Of a stretch of 64,000 nt of DNA, positions 31,986 to 43,217 are shown in pieces. The DNA lies in the NCBI RefSeq assembly GCF_964204645.1, contig NC_134034.1, forward strand, positions 7,497,414 through 7,561,413. The letters are read 5' to 3'. Position 1 is the first letter of the stretch; every line of letters begins with the position of its first letter. The stretch comes from Tubulanus polymorphus (Eukaryota > Nemertea > Palaeonemertea > Tubulaniformes > Tubulanidae). The notes beneath the pieces were generated by a model. That model did no database searches and had not been told where the DNA came from. It worked only from the letters and a program-made list of their open reading frames with translations. The position numbers were made by a program, and so were the translations under genes.

Positions 31986-32774
31986 TAAGGTAATGTTTTT
32001 ATTCCATCATCCAAAATATATCTTTTATTGTCGAATGGATTTAAGCTAGTTTTTTCAACTTCATTAATGTACATCTCGTGATCTTCTGATCTTAAATAAT
32101 TCATTTTATGTTTCATTACTATTGTGTTATATAAATACTTTATATGATCTTGAAATTCTATATGTTTATCAACCACATGCTTTGTTATTCCTTTTAACTT
32201 TTTTGCTTCGCGATCTTTTGTTCTGTGACTATACATTTTACTTCTTATCCCAACAAATTCAATCATTTCATCACCTCCTAATTCATCTTTAAATTTACCA
32301 GGAATTTTCTTATTTTCATTGCTAAATAATTCACGATCTTTTGGATAATTGCTTAAGTCAAAATGATGTTTTAATGTTTTTAAGTCTTTTGTTATGTCAT
32401 TAGTCTTGATTTTTAGTATGTAACTGTCGGTATTTTTCTTGGATTAATGGATTTGGATTAATAATTTAGATTATTTTTTAATAATTCTTGTTTTAAACTT
32501 TTGATTCTTTTTTAATAATTCTTGTTTTAAACTTTATATTTTCAGGATAATCTAAATCAACTACAAAGCAATAACGAATTGGAGCATCATCTTCTAAACT
32601 CATAATTGCGCTTTCCCAAATAGTTTTATCATCATTTTCAACCTCTGTTAATATATAATTTTTATATGGTTGGGGTTGCATCATTGCCCAACCATATAAA
32701 TTATTGGCGTCAATATATGATAATTTATAAAGGCACTGTCGAGCCGTAAACATCGGAAATTTGGCTCCGTTCAA
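31976..32774 (-). pseudogene. polB: DNA polymerase B fragments (Polinton remnant 3)
   Basis: Two parts: 32493-32774 holds motif A (YIDANNLYGWAMMQPQPYKN) and a VVDLDYPENIKFKTR block. 31976-32400 holds the C-terminal end (EFVGIRSKMYSHRTKDREAK, then NPFDNKRYILDDGI). The part with motif B and the zinc-finger and exonuclease regions is deleted. The orientation matches the minor-capsid remnant at 30274-30674, so both derive from one element with a large internal loss. Confidence 0.85.
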
Positions 32775-33773
32775 TTAGTAGCCATGTTGTGTTTTCTTTC
32801 CGACATTTCTCTCTTCTTTTTGAGGAAGAGCTATCGAATCATTTCCTCTCTTCTCCACAATCAATTTCAAAGTCAATTTTATGAATTCATCGCAGAAAAG
32901 TATCAGGTGATTATCGATAGCCTACTACGGAAAACACAGTTGACAAACAGTGTTAGGCCTGTGCCGGTTGGTGCGTACTGGGACTAAATATACTGTTTGG
33001 TCAGTTGGTTCGGTTGTGAAGTGTGGAATCTAAGGAAGCCTACCGGGGTATGCCTGCAGTTTAGGTGGCTCAGAGGAGCATGTTTATTAGGTAAAATCAT
33101 GGAAATGGAGAATGTTGATTTTGTGACACATAAATAAAGTCTCATTGTCATTGAATTGAATTTAGCTTATTAGCGCCACAAAATCGTGTACATAGACTAG
33201 TAAGTGTAACTCTGCCTGATACCTTACTGTGTTATAGTAGACTTTGATTTTAGTGTAGACATCGTGGACAGCGTCAGCGTGAATAGGTGTATGTAATGGG
33301 GCTAAAGTAGACTTTGATATTAGTGTAGACATCGTGGACAGCGTCAGCGTGAATGGGTGTATGTACGGGGCTATAGTACACTTTGATTTTAGTGTAGACA
33401 TCGTGGACAGCGTCAGCGTGATCGAACGGTCAGTGTACTGTACTGGGTTATAGAAGACCGCTTCTGTCATCTTCGACTCACTGACCATTTGTCGATAACC
33501 CACTAATTTTTTACAGCAGGATCGTGTGTTGTAGAACCCTTACTGTGGTCAAAGTTGTAGGTCGAAGGATATTCCGTGTAAGGTATAGAATAAACCAGTT
33601 GTAACATAACATTCGAACTTCCCCTTCCGTACTGTACTTTGTAATTTATGTAAGAACACTTATCGAAATTTCGTTGCATGATTTCAGTTCCGAATGTCAT
33701 CAGGGGATTAACAGTTATAGAAACCACTGTCAAAGAATGGACAAGTTGCCTTTTAACAATCAAGTGCACATAT
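32775..33773. repeat. Unassigned region with 69-bp tandem repeat
   Basis: No gene recognised. About 2.7 tandem units of 69 bp lie at 33236-33421, each containing GTGTAGACATCGTGGACAGC. Open frames across the repeat are products of the repetition. Confidence 0.6.
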
Positions 33774-35765
33774 TTATTTTGAAGTAAAAATTAGAAAATA
33801 GCTATATACATCGTTATCTTTTCTTTTTAGAAGCTCCTCCAACGGCAGCGCTCGCTTTCTGGCGTTTCTGCCTGTGCCGGGTTCCACAGCTGGATGAAGG
33901 TTGTGGTTCGACGGTTTGGGTCGGTTGCGGGTCCTGGGTTTCCTTCCGTTCTTCCAGAGGTTGTTTAACATCCTGCGTAACTTCATTTCCGTACAAATCG
34001 GCTAATAAATGCGCATGCGGATGGTGCGCTGTAGCGATTTGTTTTAGTGATTGCTCAGTATTTCCGAAGTTGTTGAAACGTTCTCTGTACCGATCGTGGT
34101 TAAAGTTTGTATTTAATACAGCGGCGTGGGTAGCATCGAAACTGTCGGGGTGTGGCTTGTAGAATACCTCGCGAAATGTTCGGCCGCGTTTTAACCTTAC
34201 CCACTTCCCAAAGCACATCTGTTCACACATGATCGACAATTTGACTGCAATGAGAAAGGTATTTAACATGAATATTAACAGAATCTATTCTGAATTGATT
34301 AGCATGGTGTATGAAAACATTTGCTTACTTTTAAGTGTGAGCGCTGTACTACCTCGAATTCTCTTCTGTATAGCTCTTACAGGTATAATCGGGCCGTCAC
34401 TTTCCAAAATGACATTAACCACCTTCTGTTGGTATGTAAAAACACGAGGTGCATTGATGGTGGCCTTGGAAAGGGAAGATACTGCCTGAAAGTAAATGAA
34501 ACTGTTAGTTTAGCAACTTAAAAAATCACTGACAACAAAAAGGTGCATACATATTTGTGTGAGTATATACCTCTGTGAACACTGCCTTTTGCTTTATAGA
34601 CCCGTGCAGTAATGACGTTGCAACGCTCCACATCTGTTCATTAATGACTAGTGGAATGTCAACTCCAGTTTGTGCCGAACAAAACACATGAAGCACTGCT
34701 GCAAGTTTAACCACGTGCATCGGGTCTTTCGTGGACATCAGCGATGCCTCCATTTTCGGAGTTTCCGTTTCAGTATCTACACCGTCTGAAATAATGTAAC
34801 GTAACACGTTAGATTGCCTGCAAATTGTATCAATAAATAACGTGAACTGTCATTAAAGAAAGAATTGTACTTACCGTCTGATGAGTCGAATGCATATTTA
34901 GCAGCCATATATGCAGCAAAGTTGTTTTTGAGGGTAGTGTACATTGTCGATGCTGCTGCATCGAGGGTGTAAACCCTCGGCCGGCTGTGTGTATTGTATA
35001 TCATATCGTATATATCATTAATAACATCAGCTTTATAAAGAGCAGCGTTTTCGTTGTTTATTTCGGCCGCAAAATATTTTGGCTTGCACACTATGCAAAT
35101 CAACCGGTCATAAAAACAATCTGCCGTTCCTTGAATCTGCACCAATTCAGTCAGATAAGTGTCTGGTTGAGTTATGATGTGCATGGAGATTTGTCAAATC
35201 CACGTTGTCCTGATGATAGATTAACGGTATCTCCTTCGCCCCCTCCCCATAGTTTACAAAGTAGAGCTTGCTCAGACTCCCCTTTGCTTTGTTTTTGGTT
35301 GATTGCTTTAAGGATTCGTCCTCCTTCGTCTGATGTAGTAAAGCCATAACCGCCGGAACGCTGTTGGTGACTGTGAATACCTGTATTAAGAAAATATATA
35401 CACATCATAAATGAATACAAGATCCATCGAATCGTTCGATACTGTGCGAACATGCTGCATTCACCAATTTACCTGCTGTAGAGTACGTCTCGATTTGCAG
35501 ACTCGTGTTTCACAGCTTGAAAAGTATTAAATGCCGGTTTCATTAACTTGTCGAAGGCAATACTTTTGCCCGCCCCCGATGCTGCAACTGTTGTCATATA
35601 TATATTCGGTGACGTCGACAGGTGTGGTCCAACTTCAATCGTTGTATTGGGCCCCATTAATGCAGCTGTGGCGGATATAATTACCGACAAACTTAATGCC
35701 TTGCTGACGTTAAAAGCCCGTTCGAAAACTTCTAGAAAGTGCAGAGTTTCATCCGGCAGAGTGTC
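33774..35765 (-). CDS. Multi-exon P-loop NTPase gene (DUF3987-like), 3' part, interrupted by Polinton-2
   Basis: Minus-strand exons with GT-AG borders are visible at roughly 35765-35474, 35383-34874, 34785-34571, 34488-34337 and 34244-33814. The first has the P-loop AASGAGKSIAFDKLM after a helical ALSLSVIISATAALMGPN, which resembles the DUF3987 family (helicase/primase-like P-loop proteins; family knowledge). Later exons are helical, and the last ends in a basic tail, GGASKKKR. A frame conflict near 35150-35185 may be a missed intron or a lesion. The first exon continues in frame at 55588-55671, beyond Polinton-2. It could be a host gene or a domesticated element gene. Confidence 0.6.
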
Positions 35766-36128
35766 AGTAATAGGGAATATCTTGTTTCATACCAAAGGTC
35801 GAAAGGTCGAGCTCATAAAAAATGAAAAATATGAAAATAATAACAATTTCTATTTGAATTAGTAGCGAAACTCATATAAAATGAAAAATAATTCTCGCAC
35901 ACTCGAATTTATTTTTCATTTTATATGAGTTTCACTCCTAATTCAAATAGAAATTATTATTATTTTCATATTTTTCATTTTTTACTCACTAGCCCTTTCA
36001 ACCTTTGATATGAAACAAGATATTCCCTATTACTCTTAAAATATTCATATATATGAATAAAATATAAATGAATAACTTCTAAAATCAATTTTAATAAAAA
36101 TTTTAGTATTAAAATGGAAGCAAACAAG
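35766..36128 (+). repeat. Polinton-2 left terminal inverted repeat, outer part
   Basis: 35766-36034 is the 269-bp imperfect palindrome; polB-like ATG follows at 36114. The repeat is interrupted at 36128 by an insertion and resumes at 38362-38467. It pairs with 55126-55587. Confidence 0.85.
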
Positions 36129-38361
36129 AGCCCCAAGGGGCACAATGGCCAGCCTGTCAGATTTGCTTTTTATAAATGATGTAATCTGTGGGTTATATTT
36201 ATCAATATACACTCCCTGCTCAATATCATTTACATAGTAAAATCGTGTGTTAACACAGACAGCAGGAACGAATGTAATATAGAAATACTAAGTTATTGTA
36301 TTGTTCAACGCCCCCTGGTGGCCATAAAAAAAACCAATGAGCTTGAAACTCACCTCGATATCATAGAACATGTCATGAGCTACAACTTTCCAATTGATTA
36401 TAGTAGCAAAATATGCTTAAGTATCAATTATGATGTGGAAAAACTTTTTTTCCACCTACGAATTAGTACTGATGACCCCAAGATGGCTGCCAAGTGCGTC
36501 ATAATTGCCTGGTCAAAAATACCCTCTCGGATTTAAAAGATCCCTTTCCAAAGAATACCCATTACAAATTTCAATGAAACATGGCGCACCATTAGAAAGC
36601 TACAGTACTCAGAATTCAGGCCAAAATTGACATTTTTGGGAACAAAAAAGGTCACAGTACGGCCATCTCGAGTCCGATCGACTCAATTTTTCTCATGCCG
36701 ATGGGCCCTCGGGGGATACAAATATATACGAATGATCAAGGTTATTGATAAAAGTGTCTTCAAAATTTCCCTCGAAAACTTCAAAAATTTGTAAAAAGTG
36801 CTGATTTTGGCGAACAACAATGGCTGCCAGTCGGCCATCTTGAATCTGACAGGGCCAGTTTTTGGCCTGAAGATGTGTCTAGGGTAGATACACGTATAAA
36901 ACAAATATCAAGACATTACCTTGAAGCGTCTTCAAAACTTTGGAACTCTCACGAACTATCTAGATGGTTATCTCTCGACCTCAATAGCTTCAAGACCCAT
37001 CTCAAAACAACTTTGTTCCATGCAGCATACCATTAACTCTCGGAAAGCGAATTGTATTTAACATTTTTTGGCAGAATAAAATTTGATTGAATTTGCAATT
37101 CGGGCACATGGCTAATTAGCATATCAAGGTCATACACCCGATTTGGTAAAACCTTTTTTTCGCGAACCTTGCGCAATTGTCAAGGATGAATTTTCTGTAG
37201 AGCAAATAAAAATTCCTCCCAAACACCAAATCAACTAAAGACTTCATAGAAATCGATCTTGAAATACAATTTTAAATCTTAAAATAAAACCCGGAAGTAA
37301 AACAGTAGACGATACCGCGGATTCACGTGAACACCTGATTTCTGTAAACGAAATGTTGGTTGTGACAAAATTGTTCAGACGGTTTTAGGTGGTAATAAGT
37401 ACGGAAACGTAACGACCATGGTCGACTTATTCGATGAACTCAGGCCTATGTGATATCCAAATTTTGACTTTTTTATTCTCCAGACCTCCCTGATATAGAA
37501 ATAAAAAATTTTGGTGGTACGAAAGTGCAATCACAGCGCCGACGGGGACAGAGCCGTGTCAGAGATCGGCGGAGTGAAAATTGAGGTGGACGAACACGAA
37601 GAAGTAGGCTATTGCGCTACTTGAATCACGAAAACTCCTGGCGCGGCCCCGACGCTTTTCGTTGATTAAGTAATACAAATATCATGCAATGGGTTTTCAC
37701 AATCTACCGCTGGTATTTACCGGATTTCAATATCACTCCAAAATTCAAAGAAACCTCGAAATATCGAACCGGAACACTTCCGGTAGATATCCGCGGCTGC
37801 CCAACCGGGAAACTTATTTGTTTCAATAGATATTGATAGGATCCATCATTTTCACCCGTCAAGGGATTCGAACCCACTAAGCTAAAGCCATGCCAGAATC
37901 GGGTCGGGCCAATCACAGCGCTTGTAACAAACCACATTAGGCTTCTGTGGAATTTCCCAGTAAATGGGCCAATCAGCGAACACGTAGCGAACGCGGAAGT
38001 ATTGTCGCGTGTTGATACATGACGTCATGCGCAAAAGCGCCAGTAATGAAATCGCGATAATTCACGTGAACAGCTGCTGATATTTTCGGATAAACCAATC
38101 ACAGGGAAGACACAACTTCCTGATTGGCTGATAAAAATTGAAATTTTCCCGATTTAACTTTCGTGAAAAATGCAGAAAACATTTTTATGAGACCCTATTT
38201 CAAAATTCTGCTCGCTACGATTCCGAGAATGGATTACGCTTAAATACGTGATTTGTTCGAATATGCCCTCACTTGGCAAGCAAAAGAGCCTTTTGTGTGG
38301 AAACCATGTCATTTAAATTCGCTCCATTTGTATAGTAATAGGCTCAGCCTACGGCTGGCCT
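36129..38361. mobile_element. 2.2-kb insertion in the Polinton-2 terminal repeat
   Basis: The terminal repeat breaks after AACAAG (36123-36128) and resumes with AATAAG (38362-38367), a near 6-bp duplication. The insert is mostly non-coding and GC-richer than the Polinton. At about 36943-37037 the plus strand translates to LWNSHELSRWL then LDLNSFKTHLKTTLFHAAYH, a pattern like the end of non-LTR retrotransposon reverse transcriptases. On the minus strand a tRNA-like B-box, GGGTTCGAATCCC, lies at 37863-37875. No clean terminal repeats were found; it may be composite. Confidence 0.55.
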
Positions 38362-38581
38362 AATAAGTACTACTGTCCAACATGTAATATCAATATAGAT
38401 AAATCCCAAAAAAGCAAGACACAATAAAACTAAAACACATTTAGAGAATAAATTGAAACTAGAATATTTACAGTTATATTCAGAACAGTTAACAAAGGCA
38501 AAGAAATTTATTGATCAATGGAACAATGATCCAAATAATGAACAATACGTTGAGGAATTTGATATCAAGGATATGATTTAG
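38362..38581 (+). pseudogene. Remainder of the TIR-borne zinc-finger/HNH-tail frame (Polinton-2)
   Basis: Continuation of the polB-like start at 36114 beyond the insertion: YYCPTCNINIDKSQKSKT, then a frameshift (one extra A near 38413), then the QLYSEQLTKAKKFIDQWNN tail and a TAG at 38579-38581. It matches 27633-27860 of Polinton-1. Confidence 0.6.
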
Positions 38582-38815
38582 ATATTTCATGTCGGTTGTT
38601 TCTATTTACAAAATTATATATAATTATGATTAGCGCATGCGCATTAAGCAAAACCGCGCACGAATGCGCGGTTTTGCCCAGTGGTATTATTTAGATATAA
38701 AGGAATCGAAACAATTTATCAAAAGCAGCGAGGAATGAAAAAGGATGACGTTGGTTGAAGAAATGGAAGAGGATTCTAAAATATTAACCAATTTAGTAAA
38801 AAATACGTATAATAA

Positions 38816-39473
38816 ATGGAATCAGAACAACCACAAATTATCAATATTACAAATAACACTGGTGTTATAAATATATATTACAAGAAGTGTTCTAAATGTG
38901 AATTAGATAAATTAGCTTTAACAGAATTTAGTAAGCGTAAGATTAGCAAAGATGGTTTTCAATATTGCTGTAAAACTATATACCAAACAATACCGAGAAG
39001 ATAATAGAGAAGCTTACAATGATTATATGACAGAATATATGAGAGTAAGATATCAAACAGATCTTAATTTTAGATTGAAACAATGTTTAAGATCTAGATT
39101 AACACAATTATTCAACAAAGAAACGCATTCAGAAACACTATCTAATCTATTGGGTTGTACAGATGAATTCTTAAAATCATGGATTATATATCAATTCGAT
39201 GATAAAATGAATATAGATAATTATGGTGAATACTTTCATATTGATCACGTGTTGCCGATTTCTAAATTTGACATGAATGATGAATACAATAAAAAACTTA
39301 TTTGGAATTGGAAGAATCTAAGACCTTTAGAAAAGAAGGAAAACATAATTAAATCCAATAAACTAGATTTACAGTTATATTTAGATCAACTGGATAAAGC
39401 AAAGACATTTGTTGAATTATGGAATAGTATTTCACAGAATCAACCGCATTCTGAGGTTTTGATCAGTGGTTAG
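38816..39473 (+). pseudogene. HNH endonuclease (Polinton-2)
   Basis: Counterpart of 26427-27068. The N-terminal zinc-binding part (38816-39004) and the nuclease part (38952-39473) lie in different frames that meet near 38960. The nuclease part keeps YFHIDHVLPISKFDMNDEYN and NWKNLRPLEKKENIIKSNKL. The C-terminus differs from Polinton-1 after ELWNS and runs into new sequence. The upstream region 38600-38790 carries the AAACCGCGCA hairpin. Confidence 0.78.
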
Positions 39474-39823
39474 AAAGCTGGCAATTCTATTTGAGCTTTG
39501 TATGTATATAATACATAGCTTTTGCTTACTACTAAAACATATATATTGCCAAATATATCATGTTTTCAATTCTAAAGAATTAATTAACTTCATCATAAAG
39601 AACATCTGTGCAGAAGTAATTAGTTTGGTCGAACATGCGCCACGTCGGCAGTTAGAAATCAACTTTCACATACATAGAACGTATTGGATATTCTCTCTCA
39701 AAACACAGTTTACAGTTCTAAATCTAAATGTAAGTACCTTTTTTTGTAGTTATTATGAATTAGGGAAACCTTTAAACATATTTAAGTACAGTAATTCATT
39801 TTCACGATATCTTTTAGATTAAA
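39474..39823. other. Unassigned Polinton-2 accessory sequence
   Basis: AT-rich, with no counterpart in Polinton-1. A 118-codon frame at 39466-39822 is hydrophobic and Cys-rich but resembles nothing known and has no start context like the other genes. Confidence 0.4.
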
Positions 39824-40288
39824 ATGGAATACAGAGCAACCAGAAATTCCAAGCCAACCAACGGATGAGGAACCAGAAACGACGGATAGTGAAACTCAGG
39901 AATCAATAGAAATGGAGGATAGAACTCTCGTAATTGACGAACAAACTTCACAAAATTACAAGAACATTTGGATTATCATCAAGAAATGGTGAAAATTCTG
40001 AGTGATGTAATACATAATAAACAATTACCGCGCGAACTACAATTACCAAAATTACCAGCAACGCGACTTAAATTGCTGTTGGGACTCAAAGAATCGAAAA
40101 CTAAGAAAATGAGTGGAGATATCAGTGCCGGTTTTGAAAGAAAACTGAGAAGAGTAGGTAGATTAATAAAATATGAAAAATTCAAAATATTAGGATTAGC
40201 ATTTAGTGAAGTAGTTAGATATTTACCAGAAATTGAAGAAATGATTGGAAACAATCCAGTAATTAAAGAATTCTGGACAAAATTATAA
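39824..40288 (+). pseudogene. Polinton-2-specific acidic/helical protein, unknown function
   Basis: Two frames of one likely gene. A start region resembling the HNH gene's leader (MESEQP-like, with one extra base) leads to an acidic Glu/Thr/Asp stretch (PTDEEPETTDSETQESIEME). After a frame change near 39945, an open 106-codon part (39968-40288) contains LPRELQLPKLPATRLKLLLG and KILGLAFSEVVRYLPEIEEM. It has no known domain and is absent from Polinton-1. The shared leader suggests it arose or moved together with the HNH gene's 5' end. Confidence 0.5.
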
Positions 40289-41127
40289 ATTATAACACTC
40301 TGTCTTTGTAATATAGATATCAAAAAATGTAATCTCGATTGTATATATCTGTTTAAATATTGTATTGTTTACTGTTAACAGTGTATTGCGCAATAACCGG
40401 TCCGATTGAACCGTTTTTCTATTGTTCTCCATTGTTCTATTATTGATCGTTGTTAATGGCGGCGGTTGTTCTGTATTGATTGTTTACGTGTGTAACTGTG
40501 TATTGCGCAATAACCGGTCCGATTGGACTGCTTTTCTATTGTTCTCCATTGTTCTACTATTGATCGTTGTTGACTGAAACAGCTGCTCAATATTGATTGG
40601 TTACAGTTCTATGTTTGAATGTTGTAGTTTACAGAATAAAAATATAACTTTGTATTGCGCAATAACCGGTCCGATTGGACCGCATTTCTATTGTTCTCCA
40701 TTGTTCTATTATCGATCGCTAAAATTTACATAATAAATATATGTGTTTATGAAATAATATTTCCACCAGTCGTTTCTTTGAATTTATTTTCAGCTTGAGG
40801 ATTTATTATCGAGAATCCGAAATGACTTATCTGAACAGTTATAGTTACCGCTCCTATAGATAGACAATAGTAGTGAGATATTAAATCCTAATTTAAATAA
40901 AAAGTATTTAAAAAACAATAACTTCAACTAGCTAGTGAATTCTATTATATTTTTAATATTTTCTTTTGGTAATTCTAATTGACACTAAATTGAATAGGTT
41001 TTGAATAGATTTGAATAGAAATTCTTTAACTTTAACTAACCTAGTCAATTTAGTATTTACCCAAAGAGATACTAGTATCATTTTATAATACTTATAATAT
41101 TTTTATTATTAAATTTCTCTAATATAA
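40289..41127. repeat. Polinton-2 accessory zone with three tandem repeats
   Basis: TGTATTGCGCAATAACCGGT starts three units at about 40382, 40499 and 40651, each continuing with a TTCTATTGTTCTCCATTGTT block. Units are 117-152 bp apart. TTGCGCAA and ACCGGT are palindromic. At 40806-40879 lies the 74-bp block shared with Polinton-1. No gene is seen. The repeats lie upstream of the convergent block starting at 41128. Confidence 0.65.
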
Positions 41128-41736
41128 ATGTCAAAGAAATCGAGTAAGAATAGTATTGATATTGAAAAAACATTAGATGATTTGGGCATAAGTGATAATA
41201 AAGATACAGTTGTAACTAATTGTGCTCAAGTTAATTGTAATATAGATTATGAATACTATTTATATTGTAAGCATCATCTAGAACTATTGATTGCCGGTGG
41301 AAAAACTAAGGATTTCTTGGGGAAAATAATAACTTTTCAAGAATTAGATGCTATGAAACCCGATAAAGTAATAAAATATTTTAAGATTTATGAAGAAGCA
41401 AGATTAGCCTGAATAAATGATTCTATTTCAGATGGTATTGTCAAATGTTATTCTAAATTATGTAACCAGTTAATACCAATTGATGATGAAAATAAATTAT
41501 ATAGTGATTTGAAAAATGACTACTTAGTTATGACTGAATTACAAAAATGGGTTGGTTATGCTTCATTTCAATTAGGATCGGTTATGACATTAATTTCTAC
41601 TGGTGTCATAACATTTTCGAACATCAAGCCTATGGAATATAAATCAGGTAAGAATGAAACAGATGACGCTGTACTACAACCGAACGTCGAAACAGAAAAT
41701 GAATCAGAACAAAAATTAACTAAAATAAATGAGTGA
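41128..41736 (+). pseudogene. Conserved Polinton protein with one hydrophobic segment (Polinton-2)
   Basis: Counterpart of 24647-25249. Open except for one TGA at 41410-41412, where Polinton-1 has an Arg codon. The C-terminal part resumes in frame (KNDYLVMTELQKWVGYASFQ). It overlaps the next gene by 8 bases as in Polinton-1. Confidence 0.65.
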
Positions 41737-42094
41737 TGGCGTTAAGAAAAAGGCTAGATCCGAGAAACAAATTAAATGGGCAAGAGAATTAGGTAAAAGA
41801 TCTGCAGAATTAAAAAAAGCTAAGAAAAAGAAATTAACTGATATAAATGAATCACAGACTTTATCTGATATTGATTCAAATAATAATCCATCTGATTCTT
41901 CTAATGCTGGAAGTAATTATAAATTATATATTTCAATTGGATTAGTAACAGTTATTATATTATCCGGTGTAATATATAAATTAAAATTCAAATCTGATGA
42001 TAATGATTCCGATGATAATAAACCTATCATACCAGAAAATAAGTCAAATCATAAAGTCATTGAAACTAAATCTAAATTATTATTAATGGATTAA
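41729..42094 (+). CDS. Basic single-pass membrane protein (Polinton-2)
   Basis: Counterpart of 24286-24654, an intact 121-residue frame. It has the same ARSEKQIKWARELGKRS motif and a single membrane segment (YISIGLVTVIILSGVIY). The charged tail varies between copies. Confidence 0.65.
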   Translation: MSDGVKKKARSEKQIKWARELGKRSAELKKAKKKKLTDINESQTLSDIDSNNNPSDSSNAGSNYKLYISIGLVTVIILSGVIYKLKFKSDDNDSDDNKPIIPENKSNHKVIETKSKLLLMD

Positions 42095-42100
42095 AATAAG

Positions 42101-43165
42101 ATGAAAAAAGAACAATATTTAAGAGATTTATATTATAACCCAGAGAGTGAAGTATCATATTCTATTGTTTCAGAATTATGGGATAGAATTAAATCTGATA
42201 ATGAAAATGGTGCCGTATGGCACCCACATGGTGATATAAAATATAGTGAACTAAGATTATGGTTACAAAATCAACCAACATATCAAATTCATAAGAAAAT
42301 GGATAAAACTTATTTAACATGAAAAGTTATGGTTTCATATATCGATCAACAATGGCAAGCAGATTTAATTGACATGAAGAACTTAGAAGAATACAACAAA
42401 GGATATTTCTGGATATTAAATGTTATAGACATATTCAGTAGATACGCATGGTCAATTCCAATAAAAAATAAAACTGGTATAGAAGTGACAAATGCTTTTA
42501 AATCTATATTTAAAGAAGCAATTCCAGATAAGATACAATTTGATGAAGGTAAGGAATTCTATAACAAACATTTCAAAAAACTATTATCTGATAACGATGT
42601 AGAATATTTTTCAACACACTCAGATAAAAAAGCATCTATTATAGAAAGATTTAATAAAACATTGAAAACTAGAATGTGGAAATATTTTACTGCTAATGAA
42701 ACATATAAATATATCGATGAGTCTATAAATATATTCGATGATTTGGTGAAAGGTTATAATAATTCTAAACATAGTTCTATAAATATGAAACCTATACAAG
42801 CTAGAAAAGAAGATAATTCAGAAATAGTTTGGAATAATTTATATGGAGCATTTGTTACACATGATTTCGGTGAACCTAAATTTAAAATTGGACAACACGT
42901 AAGAATATCTAAATATAGAAAAACATTTTATAAAGGTTATACTCCAAATTTTACTGAAGAAATATTCAAGATTAAAAAGATAATATTAACTAAACCATTT
43001 GTTTATAAATTAGAAGATTTAAAAGATGAAGAAATATTAGGTTATTTCTATGAACAAGAATTATCACTTGTACCAAATCCAGATGAAATAGAATACAAAA
43101 TAGAAAAAGTATTGAAAAGAAAAACTCTAAAAGGAAAAAAGTATTCTTTGGTGAAATATAAATGA
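42101..43165 (+). CDS. Retroviral-type (rve) integrase with in-frame TGA (Polinton-2)
   Basis: Counterpart of 23227-24279. The N-terminal helical part is 42101-42319, TGA is at 42320-42322, and the catalytic part from Met 42329 is 278 residues. WQADLIDM, QFDEGKEF and SIIERFNKTL keep the DDE residues. The C-terminal KFKIGQHVRISKYRKTFYKG is an SH3-like DNA-binding tail. No other stop interrupts either part. If TGA is not read through, the catalytic part could be made from Met 42329 without the N-terminal domain. Confidence 0.9.
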
Positions 43166-43217
43166 TATGATGATAAATTTAATGAATGGATTTTATCTAG
43201 TAAAATTAAAAGAATAA

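Noticed and set aside
33162-33503. 113-codon minus-strand frame with internal repeats
   Set aside because: It spans the 69-bp tandem repeat (a multiple of three), so the frame is a by-product.
37851-37890. Possible tRNA gene or SINE head (GGGTTCGAATCCC)
   Set aside because: An A-box-like and the B-box motif are directly adjacent with no room for a tRNA body, so no tRNA is called; kept only as a note inside the 2.2-kb insertion.
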